A stretch of DNA of 64,000 bases from Isoetes taiwanensis (GCA_021234155.1 JAJEKV010000056.1:7406618-7470617), one strand, 5' to 3'. Counted from the first letter of the stretch, positions 10,244 to 22,038 are shown. Notes: generated by a model from the sequence alone, not told the origin. Program-made: numbers and translations.

Positions 10244-10504
10244 ATGTCAACTGCAGAAGCAGAGTATAATGCAACAACACTTGCTGCAAAAGAGATTGCA
10301 TGGGTTAGAAGATTACTTAATGAGCTAAAAGTATTTCAGAGATTGCCTACAACTTCATACTCTGATAGTATGAGTTGTATCGCAATCACAAAGAATCCAG
10401 TGTTGCATCAAAGAACTAAGCACATTGAGTTGCATGTTCATTTTATCAGGGAAATGGTTGCTAAAGGTATAGTGACAGTTGAATATATTTCTACACATGA
10501 ATAG
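10244..10504 (+). pseudogene. Copia RNase H fragment, right piece
   Basis: MSTAEAEYNATTLAAKEIAW and YSDSMSCIAITKNPVLHQ are the C-terminal Copia RNase H motifs. The apparent ATG start is simply the duplicated target site of the MITE. Confidence 0.88.
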
Positions 10505-10766
10505 GTTGCAGAGGGCTGCCAGAAATTAAGTTTCAGAAATTTAAGAACATCCTGGGAATTCAAGAATGCAATGAGAGTAATGGAGTTAGCATGAAAGGGG
10601 AATGAAGAATATTCATGCTAATCCATAGACACCAGTTAAGACAAAAAGAGCAGAAGGGAATACATGATCACTAATGTCAGGGTTGTGCCACAATTATTAT
10701 ACAGTGATGAAATAAACATTAGTTGGAATGCATATGTTTATGCAATGGTTCTAGGGGTGTTGCATG

Positions 10767-11432
10767 CATGGAATAAAATAACGGCTAAGATTAGCCAAAT
10801 GGCTATTTTGTAGCAGTTTTGCCAAGAAAAACGGCTAAAGTAAATGGAAAAAATGCCCAAAAAAAAAGAAAATTTTAGCCCAATTTTTTTGCCGCCCAAG
10901 TGAGTTTTTAGGTTGAATAGCCAAACCTTTACCTCCAGACATATCCATCGGGACATCGATTAGCTAAACCTAAGATAGAGTGGGCTTGGAAAAATGGATA
11001 GATTAGCCCGAAATTCAACACCAATTTATGTACTAACTTTAAGAAATTTCAAATAGGGTTTATGTTTCTTTTTTTTTCCACTTTTTTTCTGGTTGCAAGT
11101 ACAAAGTTAAAGCATTAGAGGAAAAGGAACAATGTCGTCCCCTTTTTTTTTAGGTTTTTGAACATGTTCATATATGTTCATGTCTTGATTTATGTATTTA
11201 CAATAAATTCAACGTCTTTGCCGGAATGCTTGGATTTTTTTAAATCATTATAGCGTGATGGCTAATATTTGCCTTTCTCTTTTGTGAAAGTTTAGCCAAA
11301 AGCAAGAAACTATGATGGAGAAAAACCATTTAATTTAGCCAAGTGTTAGAAACTTTTAGCCCCAATTTGAAGGTAGTTTAGCTTAACCTATTTTGGCTAC
11401 ACTAAAATATAGGAGTAGTAATTTATTCCATG
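10767..11432. mobile_element. hAT-type MITE (666 bp)
   Basis: Both ends read CATGGAATAAA inward, and the element is bordered by a perfect 8-bp target duplication GTTGCATG (10759-10766 and 11433-11440), the hallmark length of the hAT superfamily. The interior is AT-rich, with several copies of TTAGCC/GGCTAA words near the ends and no transposase. Confidence 0.85.
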
Positions 11433-11440
11433 GTTGCATG

Positions 11441-12799
11441 AATGCAAGGTTAACCAGGTTATACCATTAAATATATTATGGCTGGGGTTGAACTATCTCG
11501 GTCCAATACCTTGGAGCCAAATCCACATTCAAATGTGGAAACTACCTGTTACTATGGAGATCCGCCCAGCTATGCACGGAGCGGCCGGATCTGGCCGAAC
11601 CGGCCGGATCCATGTAATATAAAATGAAGAAGAAGTTGATAACAGAATGTGCAGAGGTTCAAGCTGTTCAAGGGGAACAGGCTCGGGCTATCGACATTTA
11701 AATCATTGATTCTTTCATTGCATTGTCACTATGATTTGATATTACTTGAATTCATATTATTTATGAAGACAATGGTTGCATAGTGTTATTAGAAGAATAA
11801 CTTGTGCAATTTGCTAGCTAGTTGACATTAACTCATCAAGTACAATTTCTTTCAGTAAATCCATTCAACTAAAACTTACATGTTCCCATAAGCAGATTGA
11901 AGCTCAAAAACAAGCCTTTCTTCCTCTGCTGAAAATTTTAATCGTCTGATATCGGGCCTCAAGTGGTTGACCCATCTAAATCTACAACTTTTGCCATAAC
12001 GCTCTAGTCCTGAAGCAAAGTTTATTTCTATGAGAATAAGGTTTTGAATGAGTTATTTTGTTGTGTTAAGAATCACAAAGACATTACTTACCAGCTTGAA
12101 GGGAAACATCCCTCCACCTCGAAATTTCTTGCTGGGTTACGAAAGCCTTGAGCTTCTCATCTTCTTCGGGAGACCACAAGCACTTCTTCATGTTTCTAGA
12201 ACTGTCATTGCAAAAAAAAACACGTCATCCAGCTCTCTCAAAAGGACCTCTCTACTGCATCTATCGGAGGTATGATAAAGCATTGCCGGAGCCAACCATA
12301 TTAGTCTCGGTGAATTGATGCTCGACTCTAGAAAAATCCCACTCCCTCTTACTGCCAGAATCGAAAGTTCTTGCAGACTTGCGGTTAGCCGGTTTCCAAA
12401 GGGCTGCCCAAGAACAGTGGCCACCGCCGGTTTACAGCCTATAGCGAGTTTCGAGCAGTCATTGGCATATTCCTGGCATATACTAACATATACCTAGAAT
12501 ATGCCATAAACCCACATCAACAAGGGCTTGCCCCCCCGGGGGCAACCCAAAGCATACAACACATTCCTCGAGGAGACAATATGGAAGCTAATTTTGGTGT
12601 GTAGAGAGACCTTATTGGATTATCTCACAGCAGAGGAGGATCTCCCAGAAGATGCTCTAACACACATACATCCTATTTTGGTGATAGGCACTAGCAAGGA
12701 AATAAATGTGCAACAAGATTTGGTGAGAAAGAATGGGCAGGCAAGACAAATGGCCGTTGGAATGAACATCGAGCAGAGAGACCTACAAATTCTACAAAA
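11441..12799. other. No recognised gene
   Basis: Short, unmatched ORFs only. A compact GC-rich imperfect palindrome built on GGATC and GGCCGG words lies at about 11580-11611. A 93-codon ORF at 12528 may be the eroded upstream part of the Ty3 relic that follows, but it has no diagnostic motif. Confidence 0.4.
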
Positions 12800-12819
12800 G
12801 ACGCTCTAAGAAATGTCAA

Positions 12820-13700
12820 ACATATTTGTTTGGGTTTTGATGAGCTGAAGGGGATACCAACTAATTTTTGTGAGTTTGAAATTAAACTGAAACCAGGGGT
12901 AACTCCAGTGGTGTAGAAATTGAGAAGGATAAATCCATCCTTATTGCCCTTGTACAAGCTGAAATAAAAAAGATGTTAGCGCTGGTCTTCTTGTGGAAAT
13001 AATAAACCCCACTTGGGTTTCATGCATTGTACCATAGACAAGAAAAATGGAAGTCTAAGGATTTGCATAGACTATCAAGAGCTCAACAAAGCAGCTACCA
13101 AGGATTTCTATCCATTACCATTTCTCGAAGAGGGCTTACATGTTGTAGTAGCAGGTAATCAGGATTACTCTTTTCTGGATGGATTTTTGGGCTTCAATCA
13201 AATCTATATGAAGATGGGTGACCAACTAAAGACAGCATTTATGCCATGGGGAACCTTTGCCATGAAAAGGATGCCTTTGGGCTTATGAATGCACCTTCAA
13301 CATTCCAACGGACGATAGACACAGTGTTCAGATCCATGCCCACTAAGAATTTTAGAATATTTCTTGACACTCTATGTCTGCTACCACAAGAGAAGGTCAT
13401 CTCAATATGACCAGGCAATCACGCCTCTGTGTAGGGATTTTAGTGTGTGTCTTAACTTTAAGAAGTGTGTTTTTTGGATCCAAAAGGGACTGCTGCTTGG
13501 TCAGGAAACTTTAGCTATAGGAATTCAAGTGGCAGACAACAAAGTAGCAACCAACTAGAAGCTTCCAGCACCAAGCAAACTAAAGGAAGCGAAGTACTTG
13601 ATAGGTATGATGAGCTTCCTGAGGTTGCATGTTCCTAATTTTGCATAGATTGTCCACCTTATATCAAAACTCACTCTTTTCGAGAAGGATAATCAACTCT
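12820..13700 (+). pseudogene. Ty3-type pol relic (reverse transcriptase)
   Basis: Reading across several frames gives FDELKGIPTNF, INPTWVSCIV, KNGSLRICIDYQELNKA, TAFMPWGTFAMKRMPLGL, MNAPSTFQRTIDTVF and, further on, KYLIGMMSFLRLHVPNFA. These are the ordered Ty3 RT landmarks through the RT/RNase H junction. The catalytic DD box is damaged (IFLDTL where F-x-D-D is expected) and there are many stops, so it is long dead. No LTR was found. Confidence 0.85.
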
Positions 13701-14099
13701 GTGAATATCGATTGAAACTTGAAAATGTGTATTGGTATGATATTTCAAAGGCTTTTTCCTCTTGCATATTCCATCTTCTACATCCTCTTATACTGGGTCA
13801 AACAAGCAGAAAGATACTGCTAGAATTTACTATGCCTTCAGATTTCTGGGACAATTGTTTTGTCACAAGTGATCATGAGGGGATTTCTCTTTCTGATTAC
13901 CAGCTACAGTTCCTTCATACTTCTGAAGCGATCCATATTCAAAGACATGGTTTTGTGCCATATAAAATTAATATCTCTCTTCTTGACAACAACTATTTTA
14001 TGCAGATTTTTGAGCATTCTCAAGTTCTATGTGTCCCGAGAATCACTCATATCCTCAAAACTCAGCTCATCTCAACTCCATGAAGAGGTTCTATAGTAG

Positions 14100-16880
14100 A
14101 TTGAAGAAGCCCGAAGACTAGATCAAAGGTCTAAAGCAAAGCATGAGAGTAAAACTACTTCTAAAAATCTTCTTCTGAGATATATGGGAGATTTAGATTC
14201 CTTTTACACCTTAGTCCTCACAATCATAGTCTTCAGCTTGGGGAAGAAATTGCATAATGATATATCAAGAATATTGAAGAAATGGAAGCTAAGAGTGCAG
14301 CAATTAAGTGCAAGATCAAGTATAACAAGGAGATGGATAAGGAAGCTCAATTTTTACAGGGTTGCTAATAGTAGGCTTCTAAGAAATACTATTACACAAT
14401 TAAAGGATGATAATGGTTCTCTTATCTCCAATAATACGAACATTACTCGAATCTTTACATGGACCATTTCACTAATCTGCCAATTTCTCAGGGTGCTATT
14501 GCAAATGCAATTGATTTTAGAGGTCTATTGAATAATATTCTTCCTAATCCCATTGATCGAACGAATGACAGCCTTGTTTCTTTGCTCATTAAACATGAAA
14601 TCACTTAGTTTTAAAGAGTCTTAATGCTAGTAAATCACCTCGCGCAGATGGTTTTTCTTCAGTGTATTTTTTGCACTTCTGGGATCTCTTTAAAAGGGAT
14701 TTCATCATGGTTTTGGAATTCGAATCATCTCCATCCTTCAATCTCTTGTGGATTCATTGCTCTAGTGCCCAAAATTGATCATCCTACATCTTTTGCAGAT
14801 TGGAGACCTATTTCTATGACAACTACCACCTATAAGATGTGTGCTAAGATCTTTGCTTTCAAAGTTGAAATCTTTCTTCCAAAAAGACATCAATCAAAAT
14901 CAAAAAGTTTTTTTTTTTCCAAAAAGATTCATTTTTTATAATTACATTATGGCTATGAAAGATCTTCATCAGAACAAAATCATTCTTCTTAAACTTGACT
15001 TCAAACGTGCCTTTAACACTGTGAGATGGGATATCATTAACCTGGCCATGACGAAAATGGGCTTCCATCTAAAATCAAAATTGCTTATTCATGGATTCAA
15101 CTCAAGATCGAACTCTGTTGTCTCCTTATTAATGGCTATTGGATTTCCTTTATCTCATGGAGTTAGATAAGGATGTCCTCTTACTCCATGTCTCTTTGTT
15201 GTAGTTGCTAATATGCTTACTAGAGCAATCCTTCAGTATCAGAATTCATAGTAAAATTAAAGGCCTTCAACTTGCAAATTCATTGATCTCTCTTAGTATT
15301 TTACAATATGCAGATGATACCTTTTGTTTTTTGGATGTTGATGTTCATAATATTTTTTTCTTTCTTGTGATATCATAAAGAAATTCTCAGCTATTTCAGG
15401 ATACGTCTAAGAGTGTTTTAATTAGAGACATCGATCAGAATTCCATAGCTGGTATAATCGTCCTTATCTTCCATGGATGACAGAAAGGTTTTTTGCATGC
15501 CTTTATCATTGAATCCTTGCATTAAAGGTTTGTGGGATCCTATTTTGACCAGGATTAAGAAGAATATTAATAAATATAGAACTAGCCTATCATTTGCTGG
15601 TAGAACAATAATTGCAAACCTTGTCCTTGCAAGTTCTCATCTTTACTTTTTCACGGCTCTGGTTGCTTTTAAACTTATCTACAGGAATCTTGAAAAGGCT
15701 ATAAGGAATTTTATCTGGAGTGGTAAACATATGGTTAACTGGGGTATCTGCAGATCCCAAAAAAAAAAAATGGTGGTCTTGGTTGCAAAAATCTTTATTT
15801 GAGGATCAATCTTTGGCAGGTAAATTAGTTTGAAGTCTTTGACAAATATCTCTGCTTCTGCCTCAATCTTCATTAGATACTGATGATCATTGAGCTATCC
15901 AAATGGTCATCCCACCATGGATCATATGCTTCCAAACTCAGCTTTTGTTAATTTCAAACCTGCTGCAAATATTTCTTCTCGAATGTTTAATCTTGTGAAA
16001 GCCTAGAATGGAGTTTCCCAGTTATTCACTCTCTACCATTGATAAACTTCATATAGATATGCCAATATTATGGTGTCCCTTATTAAAGATCATCAATCCA
16101 ATGTTCTAGCACTCAAGCATCCCAGAATCTATAAGAAGTAGTCAGAGTATAGTATCAATTACATCAACGGCATTTTTCACAATAATAAATTGCTTTCTTG
16201 GTCTAGGCTTCATGCTGGAATTCATGGTACTAACTTTGATAAGAGTATCTATCTGCATCTCAAACCTATTGTCAGCAATAACTTTTGTGGTCCTGCTCCT
16301 CCTGAACTAGATTATTCTGATTAGTATTTGAATGGCAAGCATTGTTAGAAAATTAGTCCTGTATATAGATATCTCAATGATGACAATGAAGCCTCCAACA
16401 AGGCTATGGTTAAGTGATCCATAACTATGGATTATTCTAAAGCTCCTTTTTTTTTTAAATGTGTGGAGCTCCTTTTGTTCTCCTAAGTTTGACCACTTCA
16501 TTTGGATTCTTGCTCAACATAGTTTGAATAATCTGGATTCTATGTCTAGAAGAAACAATGTTATTGCTGCTGCATATCCTCTCAATTGTCTTTTAGATGA
16601 AACCGTGAGCCATATCTTTTTTTGCAATACGCTAAATGGTTTGTGGGAGTGGATCTACAATAGGTTTGATATCTCATATAACCATGATTTGCTTCCTATG
16701 ATCCAAAACAATGACAAATTCAAGAATTCCATTGTCACTACTTTTTGGAATAAAGCATTGTTTCATTACTTGTGGACTTTGGGTTGGTCCATTTTGTTCG
16801 AAAATGCTCACGGAGTGGCTAAAGTCTACCTTTTAGCCACACAATTATTTGTTTTTTCCAGAAATGTGCATAATTAATAT
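14100..16880 (+). pseudogene. L1-like LINE relic (RT and zinc-binding RVT domain)
   Basis: Frames 14184-14600 give the typical linker before LINE RT (LKDDNGSLISNNTNITRIFT). RT follows: LVPKIDHPTSFADWRPISM (about 14770), LKLDFKRAFNTVRWDII (about 14990), SHGVR then GCPLTPCLF (about 15160) and the catalytic QYADDT (about 15310). FIWSGKHMVNWGICRSQKK (about 15705) and SLNNLDSMSRRNNV ... DETVSHIFFCN (about 16520-16640) match the C-terminal zf-RVT region. There are numerous stops and frameshifts, and the endonuclease half is not recognisable. Confidence 0.9.
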
Positions 16881-17148
16881 TGTGTGTCCTGGTCAGGCAA
16901 AAATGGGCGGCGACCCAATTTGTTAGTTTATAGCAGCTTTTTTGGTATGTACCCGACCTATAACAGGGTTCATTTTATAGTGTGTTTATAAAGATGTACA
17001 ACAAATCAGACACTGAACAACTCAAGATTGTGGCTGTATCATGTAACATTGTATTGAAGTAAGATATATTATACAATTTCATGGCAATGATAGCCTGAGC
17101 CACCCATCGATCCGCTGGGATTGGGCGGTTGTCCCTTGATGAAGCCTG

Positions 17149-18083
17149 TTAGTCCTCTTCATTTTCCTTTTCAAGGTTCTCCTTTTGATGACCAGCAAGA
17201 AGAGCAGCTTCCATCTTCCTAGCAAACTCCTCTGCGCTCAAGGTTCCTTTATCTTCTTCCTCAGGCCTGCTTTCCTCTTCTTCGTCATTGTCTTCTTCTT
17301 CGTCTTCATTTCGTTCCTTTTCCTCCTCTGTTTCATTTCTGTCATCCCGCCACCTACCTCGTGTTCTTCATTTACGCCCCCCCTCTTCATTATTGCCTCC
17401 ACCTTGCCCTTCCCCTTCCCCTTCCACCTCCACTTCCCGTCCCCTTCCCTTCCCCTTCCCCTTCCTTTTCAAGACTCGACTCTCTTAGCGAGTGGAGGCA
17501 ACACATGTTTTCAATTTTTAGCTAGCAATAACCATCTCTGCGTTGACACTCGTCCTTGCCAGCTAAGCGTTTGATCCTTTCTTTTCTTCTCCTAAGAGCC
17601 AGCAGATCATCTTTACCCAAACCTCCCATTCCAGACACGCCCTTGAACTGCTCAAGAAGGTTAACTCTGCTATGTTCCAGGGCCGACTGCAGGTTACCTG
17701 AGCCGAGAACGGGTGAGCTTGTTGCTGAGGTTTTTCAGGTGCGCTCATCGAGCTCCCTGCCGCCGACTTCTTTTGGGCCATCTTTTTCACCTTCCGGGCC
17801 AGAGTTTTCTTTTCGTCGAGCATTATTTCTAACTGCTCAAAGAACTGTGGCAGTTTCGTATGAAACTTCTGTTCCGTTTCAAAACAAAAGGCCTTGTAGC
17901 CTTCACAAAGCGCAGCCCTGCTAAAAGCACCACCCGAGAAGAAGTCCAAGACCTCGCAACCCTCTAGCATTAGCTTCCTTGTTATGTATGTGCAAGTCTT
18001 AGCGTCGAGCTGTGATGGCAGGAGGGCCCCTGTCCACGAAGCACCTGGGCTTTTTTCTCCCCAGGGACGATAGAACCATGGCG
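17149..18083 (-). CDS. Element B exon 4: methyltransferase motif I and acidic tail
   Basis: Begins after a TTTCAG acceptor; G from exon 3 plus CG gives APWFYRPWGEK. LEGCEVLDFFSGGAFSRAAL (DNA near 17950) matches motif I (the S-adenosylmethionine-binding FxGxG loop) of amino-methyltransferases, followed by FCFETEQKF as motif II. After about 17700 the sensible frame changes (VNLLEQFKGVSGMGGLGK), then again to a strongly acidic tail with EEEKERNEDEEEDNDEEEE and SAEEFARKMEAALLAGHQKE, stopping at 17149. Order within the gene (motif-IV-like segment before motif I) is that of beta-class N4-C/N6-A enzymes. At least two frameshifts mark decay or sequencing error. Confidence 0.6.
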
Positions 18084-18316
18084 CTGAAATATGAAAGAAC
18101 AAAGTCAGACACAGGACCTCAAAATGAAATTGGGCGGTCGCCAAATTTGACGTGCTTCTTGAAACACTTGCCCATCTTGAAACACTTGTCCATCTTGAAA
18201 TTGGGCGACCGCCCAATTTCATTTTGAAGTCCGGCTTGAAAAATGACATGCGTACCCAAATTGGGCGACCGCCGAATTTGGCATGAAGATGAGTAAAATA
18301 CATTCAATTTACGTAC
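18084..18316 (-). repeat. Intron 3 of the element B methylase-like gene, three palindromes
   Basis: GTACGT donor (G at 18316) and TTTCAG acceptor (to 18084), phase 1. Holds AAATTGGGCG palindromes at 18127-18148 (one mismatch), 18198-18219 (perfect) and 18258-18279 (one mismatch). Confidence 0.85.
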
Positions 18317-19381
18317 CTATTTCGCATTTGATGTCAGGTGTCTTCTTCAGAACCTCCTCTGCGCTACGTAAGTACTGTGGCAAAGGTACATATTCCTGTG
18401 GATGCTTCGAAGAACTGAAGCACAAATCCATCTCTGGCACAATATCGCCAGGCAACTGTACCCTGGAAATGTACATAACGAGGACAAGTGCATGTACTTC
18501 CTTTACTTTTGCCGTGCCAGTGCCCTTCTGTCCAGGATCCAAGTAGTTGCCGACCCAAACTTTGCTGCCTCCGTCTATAGATTTCATCGCAGAGAGGCAT
18601 TGACTGAGCTGGTCTGGTCCCACAAATCCCACAATCCAGTACACTTGCTGGTCTGTCAGAACGCTCACCTGGTCCAGGAACTTCTGGTAGTCATCCCTTG
18701 TCCACTTCTTGACATTTCTAAAGTCGCAACCGACAAGACGTGCAGAGGTGACCACTGCGTCCACGCACATCCCCAGAGGACTAACCTGGTAACATCTAAA
18801 GCGCTTATTCTCCAGGTCCTCTTTGCCATGCAGATACTCGTTCACTTTAGACACCAAGTTTGGAGGGAGCACAAGTTTCTCGCCCTCTTTGCGGCTACCG
18901 ACCCACAAAAGGTCGCTGTTGGCAAACATAAGTAGCAGGTTCTCTGTGAATTGAGGGTAGACCTCCCTAACTCCTGCAATATCTTCGAAGTCCACTTTCT
19001 TTGCATCTCTCAGATAGACGATAAGGGCTCTCTCGACAGTTCCAATCTTTCTAATATCCTCAGCCCTTGTCTTAAATTCCCTCCGACCGTTGTAAGAGGA
19101 GCTGGTTTTGACCCAGGTCGAACCTTCCATAATTTCTGTAAGCAACCTTCGGAGGTCGGAAGGATGCATAGACCTAATTGGTCTGCAGAAATTGTTCGTA
19201 AACAACCGAAGCCGGTCCTTTACCTCAATCTTCTCGCCTTTTTCGTCTCTCAGGTGGTCGTCGACGAAAAGTTGGGCCATCTGCTTTACTTTGGTCCACA
19301 ACTCCTCATCCATGTGGATGAAGTAATCGTAATCCCGCAACGAAGCCTTTCGAAGGGTTAGCTGGCAACAGCCACCCAGTC
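18317..19381 (-). CDS. Element B exon 3: central helical and motif-IV-like region
   Basis: About 343 open codons, TLRKASLRDYDYFIHMDEEL onward, aligning with element C exons 4 and 5 and with the middle of the A protein. Near 18720 VGCDFRNVKKWTRDDYQKFL occupies the place of the DPPY box of beta-class amino-methyltransferases. Across A, B and C the pattern is D-x-R-x rather than D-P-P-Y. Next come a strand (QVYWIVGFVG) and KVKEVHALVLVMYI, matching IKEFQYYV in C. The exon ends KCEIG at a GTACGT donor. Its start follows TTCTACAG, but the phase is off by one base relative to exon 2. Confidence 0.65.
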
Positions 19382-19668
19382 CTGTAGAACAAACAAAATA
19401 TTAGTCTACTGTACAGAAAGGCCAACGAAATTGGGCCGTCGCCCAATTCTCAACAACCACCAAACTAAATCTTTGCAAGGGATCTTGCCCAATTTGCTCA
19501 CTGCCAATGAACCCTGAATGTCCACTCCCAATGTGTGCAAATTGGGCGGTCGCCCAATTTGCAACAGAACACACGTCTCTGGCACAACAACGGCCATCAA
19601 ATTGGGCGGTCGCCCAATTTGCAACATGGATAGGTGTAGAATAGACTACAAGGCGTAGCATAACTTAC
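19382..19668 (-). repeat. Intron 2 of the element B methylase-like gene, three palindromes
   Basis: GTAAGT donor and TTCTACAG acceptor. Palindromes at 19428-19449 (imperfect), 19539-19560 and 19599-19620 (both perfect). Confidence 0.85.
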
Positions 19669-21252
19669 AGCATAGGCGTCCTTAGTCGATTGACCCCGTT
19701 TTCCTTTTTCTGGCCTGCCGTAGAAGTCGAACTGATTTCTGAGCTGCTGGCATTGCTCGAAAAAAACGTCCTCGTGTATTGTGTTTCTTGCAATGTCGTT
19801 TGTTTCCAGGCTGACCTTCACGTATTCCGTTGAATTCAGGTTCCCTGCAAGAACCACCGCACGGCGCCCTAGCATAAAAACCGCACCAGCTCTGCTTCCT
19901 TCTTCCGTTCTTGGGGCCATCCACGAGCTTGAGCCACAAAAATTTGTGCCCGCGGCGGTTGTATGGTTGCCGTTCCGCGATCCAAAACTCGCTCCTTCAA
20001 GGTCGCTCTCCTTCTTCCACTTGATCGCTTTTTTGATTACGGATCAAGCGGCCGCGGCGTCGACACATGGTGGATGCATCGGATGCTTAATAAACGAATC
20101 CGGAGGGTGTTCATGTGCTTTCGGCGATGACCCTACGTCATGTTGGCGGTGCACGGTGCATTCGAAAAATGTCAATTTCAGGTTCAAAGTGCACGCCGGG
20201 GGATATTGCCGGTTCTTTGACTTTATGCTCAGAATGGCATTCTGTGTTAGAGATTCTCTGCTTTCGTGAGTTAGGCCCCCTGCAGACCCGGATGTTTTTA
20301 CCACTATCTGCCTTGACCCTGAGGTCCCGCTGCTATCCCTCTCACTACCTGTGTTCAAGTTCTCCTCTGTCTCATCACTAGAAGGAGAGTTGTGCCTAGT
20401 CCTCTTAGCAGATTCACGTGAAGTGTCGACTGCCCTGCGTTTCGACTATGGCGTAGGATTTCGACCGTGAATTGCCCGCCTTTCTGTTGCTGGTGTTGCT
20501 TTTGTAGGAGTCCGTTTCTTTCTTACAACGTTCTCGAGCGGAGGTGATTTGCGTTTCTCCCCAACCTGCTTCATGTCACCCTTCTTCTTCGATGCTGCAG
20601 CAAATCTAGCTTTCAACCAAGAACTGTTGAAAACCTTTGGCGCTGTCTTCCCGTGATACATTGTGTAAAGTGCCTTTGACCTGGTAAGTTTGTGGTTTAA
20701 GTACCACTGCCTCACCTCACTAAATCCGTCGAGAAGATCATCAGCACTCTGCAGACCAGACTTCTCCAAAGATACATAGGAATCTAGAACCCAACCCTTG
20801 GCCTTACACGACTGCGGTGAATCTGCAATGCTCGTGGCCATGAGTGCAGGCTCATATCTATGGAAAGCAAGGCTGTACTGCAGAAAAACCCTCTGGGCCA
20901 CATCTTCCACAAAAACTATTAGAGTGTCAGGACAATCCTCTTCGACGCACATCTCAATCGCAATTCCTAAATTTGTTACGTTGGTGGAACCATGGGGGGC
21001 CATGTAGAGGCACAAGTCCTTCAGGTGGTTCGTTGTGCTTTCTGGATAAATATTGCCCACCTCCAGGCACCAGTCATGTGTCCCGACGTTGTGGACTTCA
21101 TTTGGCACAACATCAATGCCGTCAAAGCTCTGGACAGGGTCCTGCATCTTCCATAGCAGCTGTGGTTACTCTCTCCGATGTGGCTGCTAGAGCTATTGGT
21201 GGCCCGAATCCTGGCTTTCTAGCTGTTGACTTTGTTCTTGCCATTACAGGTC
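19669..21252 (-). CDS. Element B exon 2: N-terminal domain, linker and ParB-like domain, with two in-frame stops
   Basis: From 21147 down to 19669 a single frame reads the whole exon and is broken only by TAG (about 20446) and TGA (about 20044). N-terminal part: HDWCLEVGN ... LKDLCLYMAPHGS ... LGIAIEM, matching RKWCVEIAQ ... RKDLCLFFRNGKG ... LGIVIAM in C. A basic linker follows (KRKSPPLENVVRKKRTPTK), then the ParB-like box GSRNGNHTTAA (about 19960) and NLNSTEYVKVSLETNDIARN, matching NLSNKEYIQISIQCNDVIAE in C. The first about 105 bases (21252-21148) are in another frame and contain the H3-tail-like peptide. The 28 bases between GAGA and GACCCT (GTAACC to GATGCAG) look like a tiny GT-AG intron that would restore frame, but are too short for a plant intron. 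Confidence 0.6.
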
Positions 21253-22007
21253 CTGCACGCACAGTATAAAACGTTAGGCGTAAACAAAAATCAACATCAA
21301 AGTAAAAAACTAAGTAAAACACCAAATTAGAAGACCGCCCTATTGGGTTTGGCTTGGCTTCCTCAAATTGGGCGGTCGCCCAATTTGAGAATGAGGAAGA
21401 TAGTTACGTATGGTGGCCAGCTCAAATTTTGCGAACGCCCAGTTTGAAAGACGCGGCTTGGCTTCCTCAAATTGGGCGGTCGCCCAATTTGAGAATGAGG
21501 AAGATAGTTACATATGGTGGCCAGCTCAAATTTGGCGAACGCCCAGTTTGAAAGACGCGGCTTGGCTTCCTCAAATTGGGCTTCCGAAGACAGGAAGGAA
21601 TAGGCCGAAGAGGACTGGCAAGCTCAAATTGGGCGCTCGCCCAAATGGACATGTAGGAGTCACTGTAAAGAGGTGCCCGGCTCAAACCAAAAGGACTCCT
21701 AGCAACAACTAGGGAAGGAAGCAAGTTACGTATGAAATGGAGGTGTCCTGAAAATGCTAATCTAACTTGCAAATTCACTCAGGCACGGTGAGAGTATGGT
21801 TTGCCACACAGAGTGAATGGACAATAGGTGCTCCAAAGGGAGGAGGAATAGCAGAAAGAAACCTTACAGCAAACAAGTACTGCTGCCTTGTGCGTTTCAA
21901 CGATCGATGGCGGTCGGACAGAGCAGGGGAGGCGCTAGATGATGCGCTTGCAGAAGACTAACACTGTACAAACTAATACAAAAGCATAGAAATCGTGATG
22001 CTCTGAC
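21253..22007 (-). repeat. Intron 1 of the element B methylase-like gene: tandem palindrome array
   Basis: GTCAGAG donor and GTGCGTGCAG acceptor, phase 1. About 21353-21590 is a direct tandem array with a unit of about 104 bp, each unit holding one perfect palindrome (21365-21386, 21469-21490) and one degenerate one (about 21422, 21525), followed by a half unit and a variant at 21624. The same intron position in C is also filled with palindromes. Confidence 0.75.
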
Positions 22008-22038
22008 CTTTGCCGCCGGTTGAAGGTCTCGAAGCCAT
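22008..22038 (-). CDS. Element B exon 1 (start of methylase-like gene)
   Basis: ATG at 22038 gives MASRPSTGGK, then a phase-1 GTCAGAG donor. It is chosen because C starts the same way (MSRASALRE, phase-1 donor, palindrome-filled intron). Spliced to exon 2 it reads STGGKGPVMARTKSTARK, strikingly like a histone H3 tail. Confidence 0.55.

Larger units (their letters stand above)
9085..10600 (+). mobile_element. Ty1/Copia pol relic (RT and RNase H), split by a MITE
   Basis: Translation gives the C-terminal half of Copia reverse transcriptase and RNase H: RAVYGLKQSPRM, ILALYVDDN (the catalytic YVDD box), GYADADWGSD, SGFCLMLGG, then after the MITE STAEAEYNATTLAAKEIAWV and RTKHIELHVHFIRE. Stops occur after SPRM (about 9181) and near 9350, and there is no gag, protease, integrase or LTR, so it is a dead fragment. 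The insert at 9922-10243 interrupts the RNase H between VAM and STAEAEY. Without it, the frame would be continuous there. Confidence 0.9.

Noticed and set aside
11580-11611. GGATC/GGCCGG palindrome as another element-specific motif
   Set aside because: Single occurrence, with no element genes beside it.
17185-17574. Ser/Phe/Pro-rich plus-strand ORFs
   Set aside because: They are antisense readings of the acidic Glu-rich tail of the element B methylase-like protein.
21767-21961. Plus-strand ORF of 64 codons in element B
   Set aside because: It lies within intron 1 of the minus-strand gene, lacks homologues in A and C, and is probably chance.
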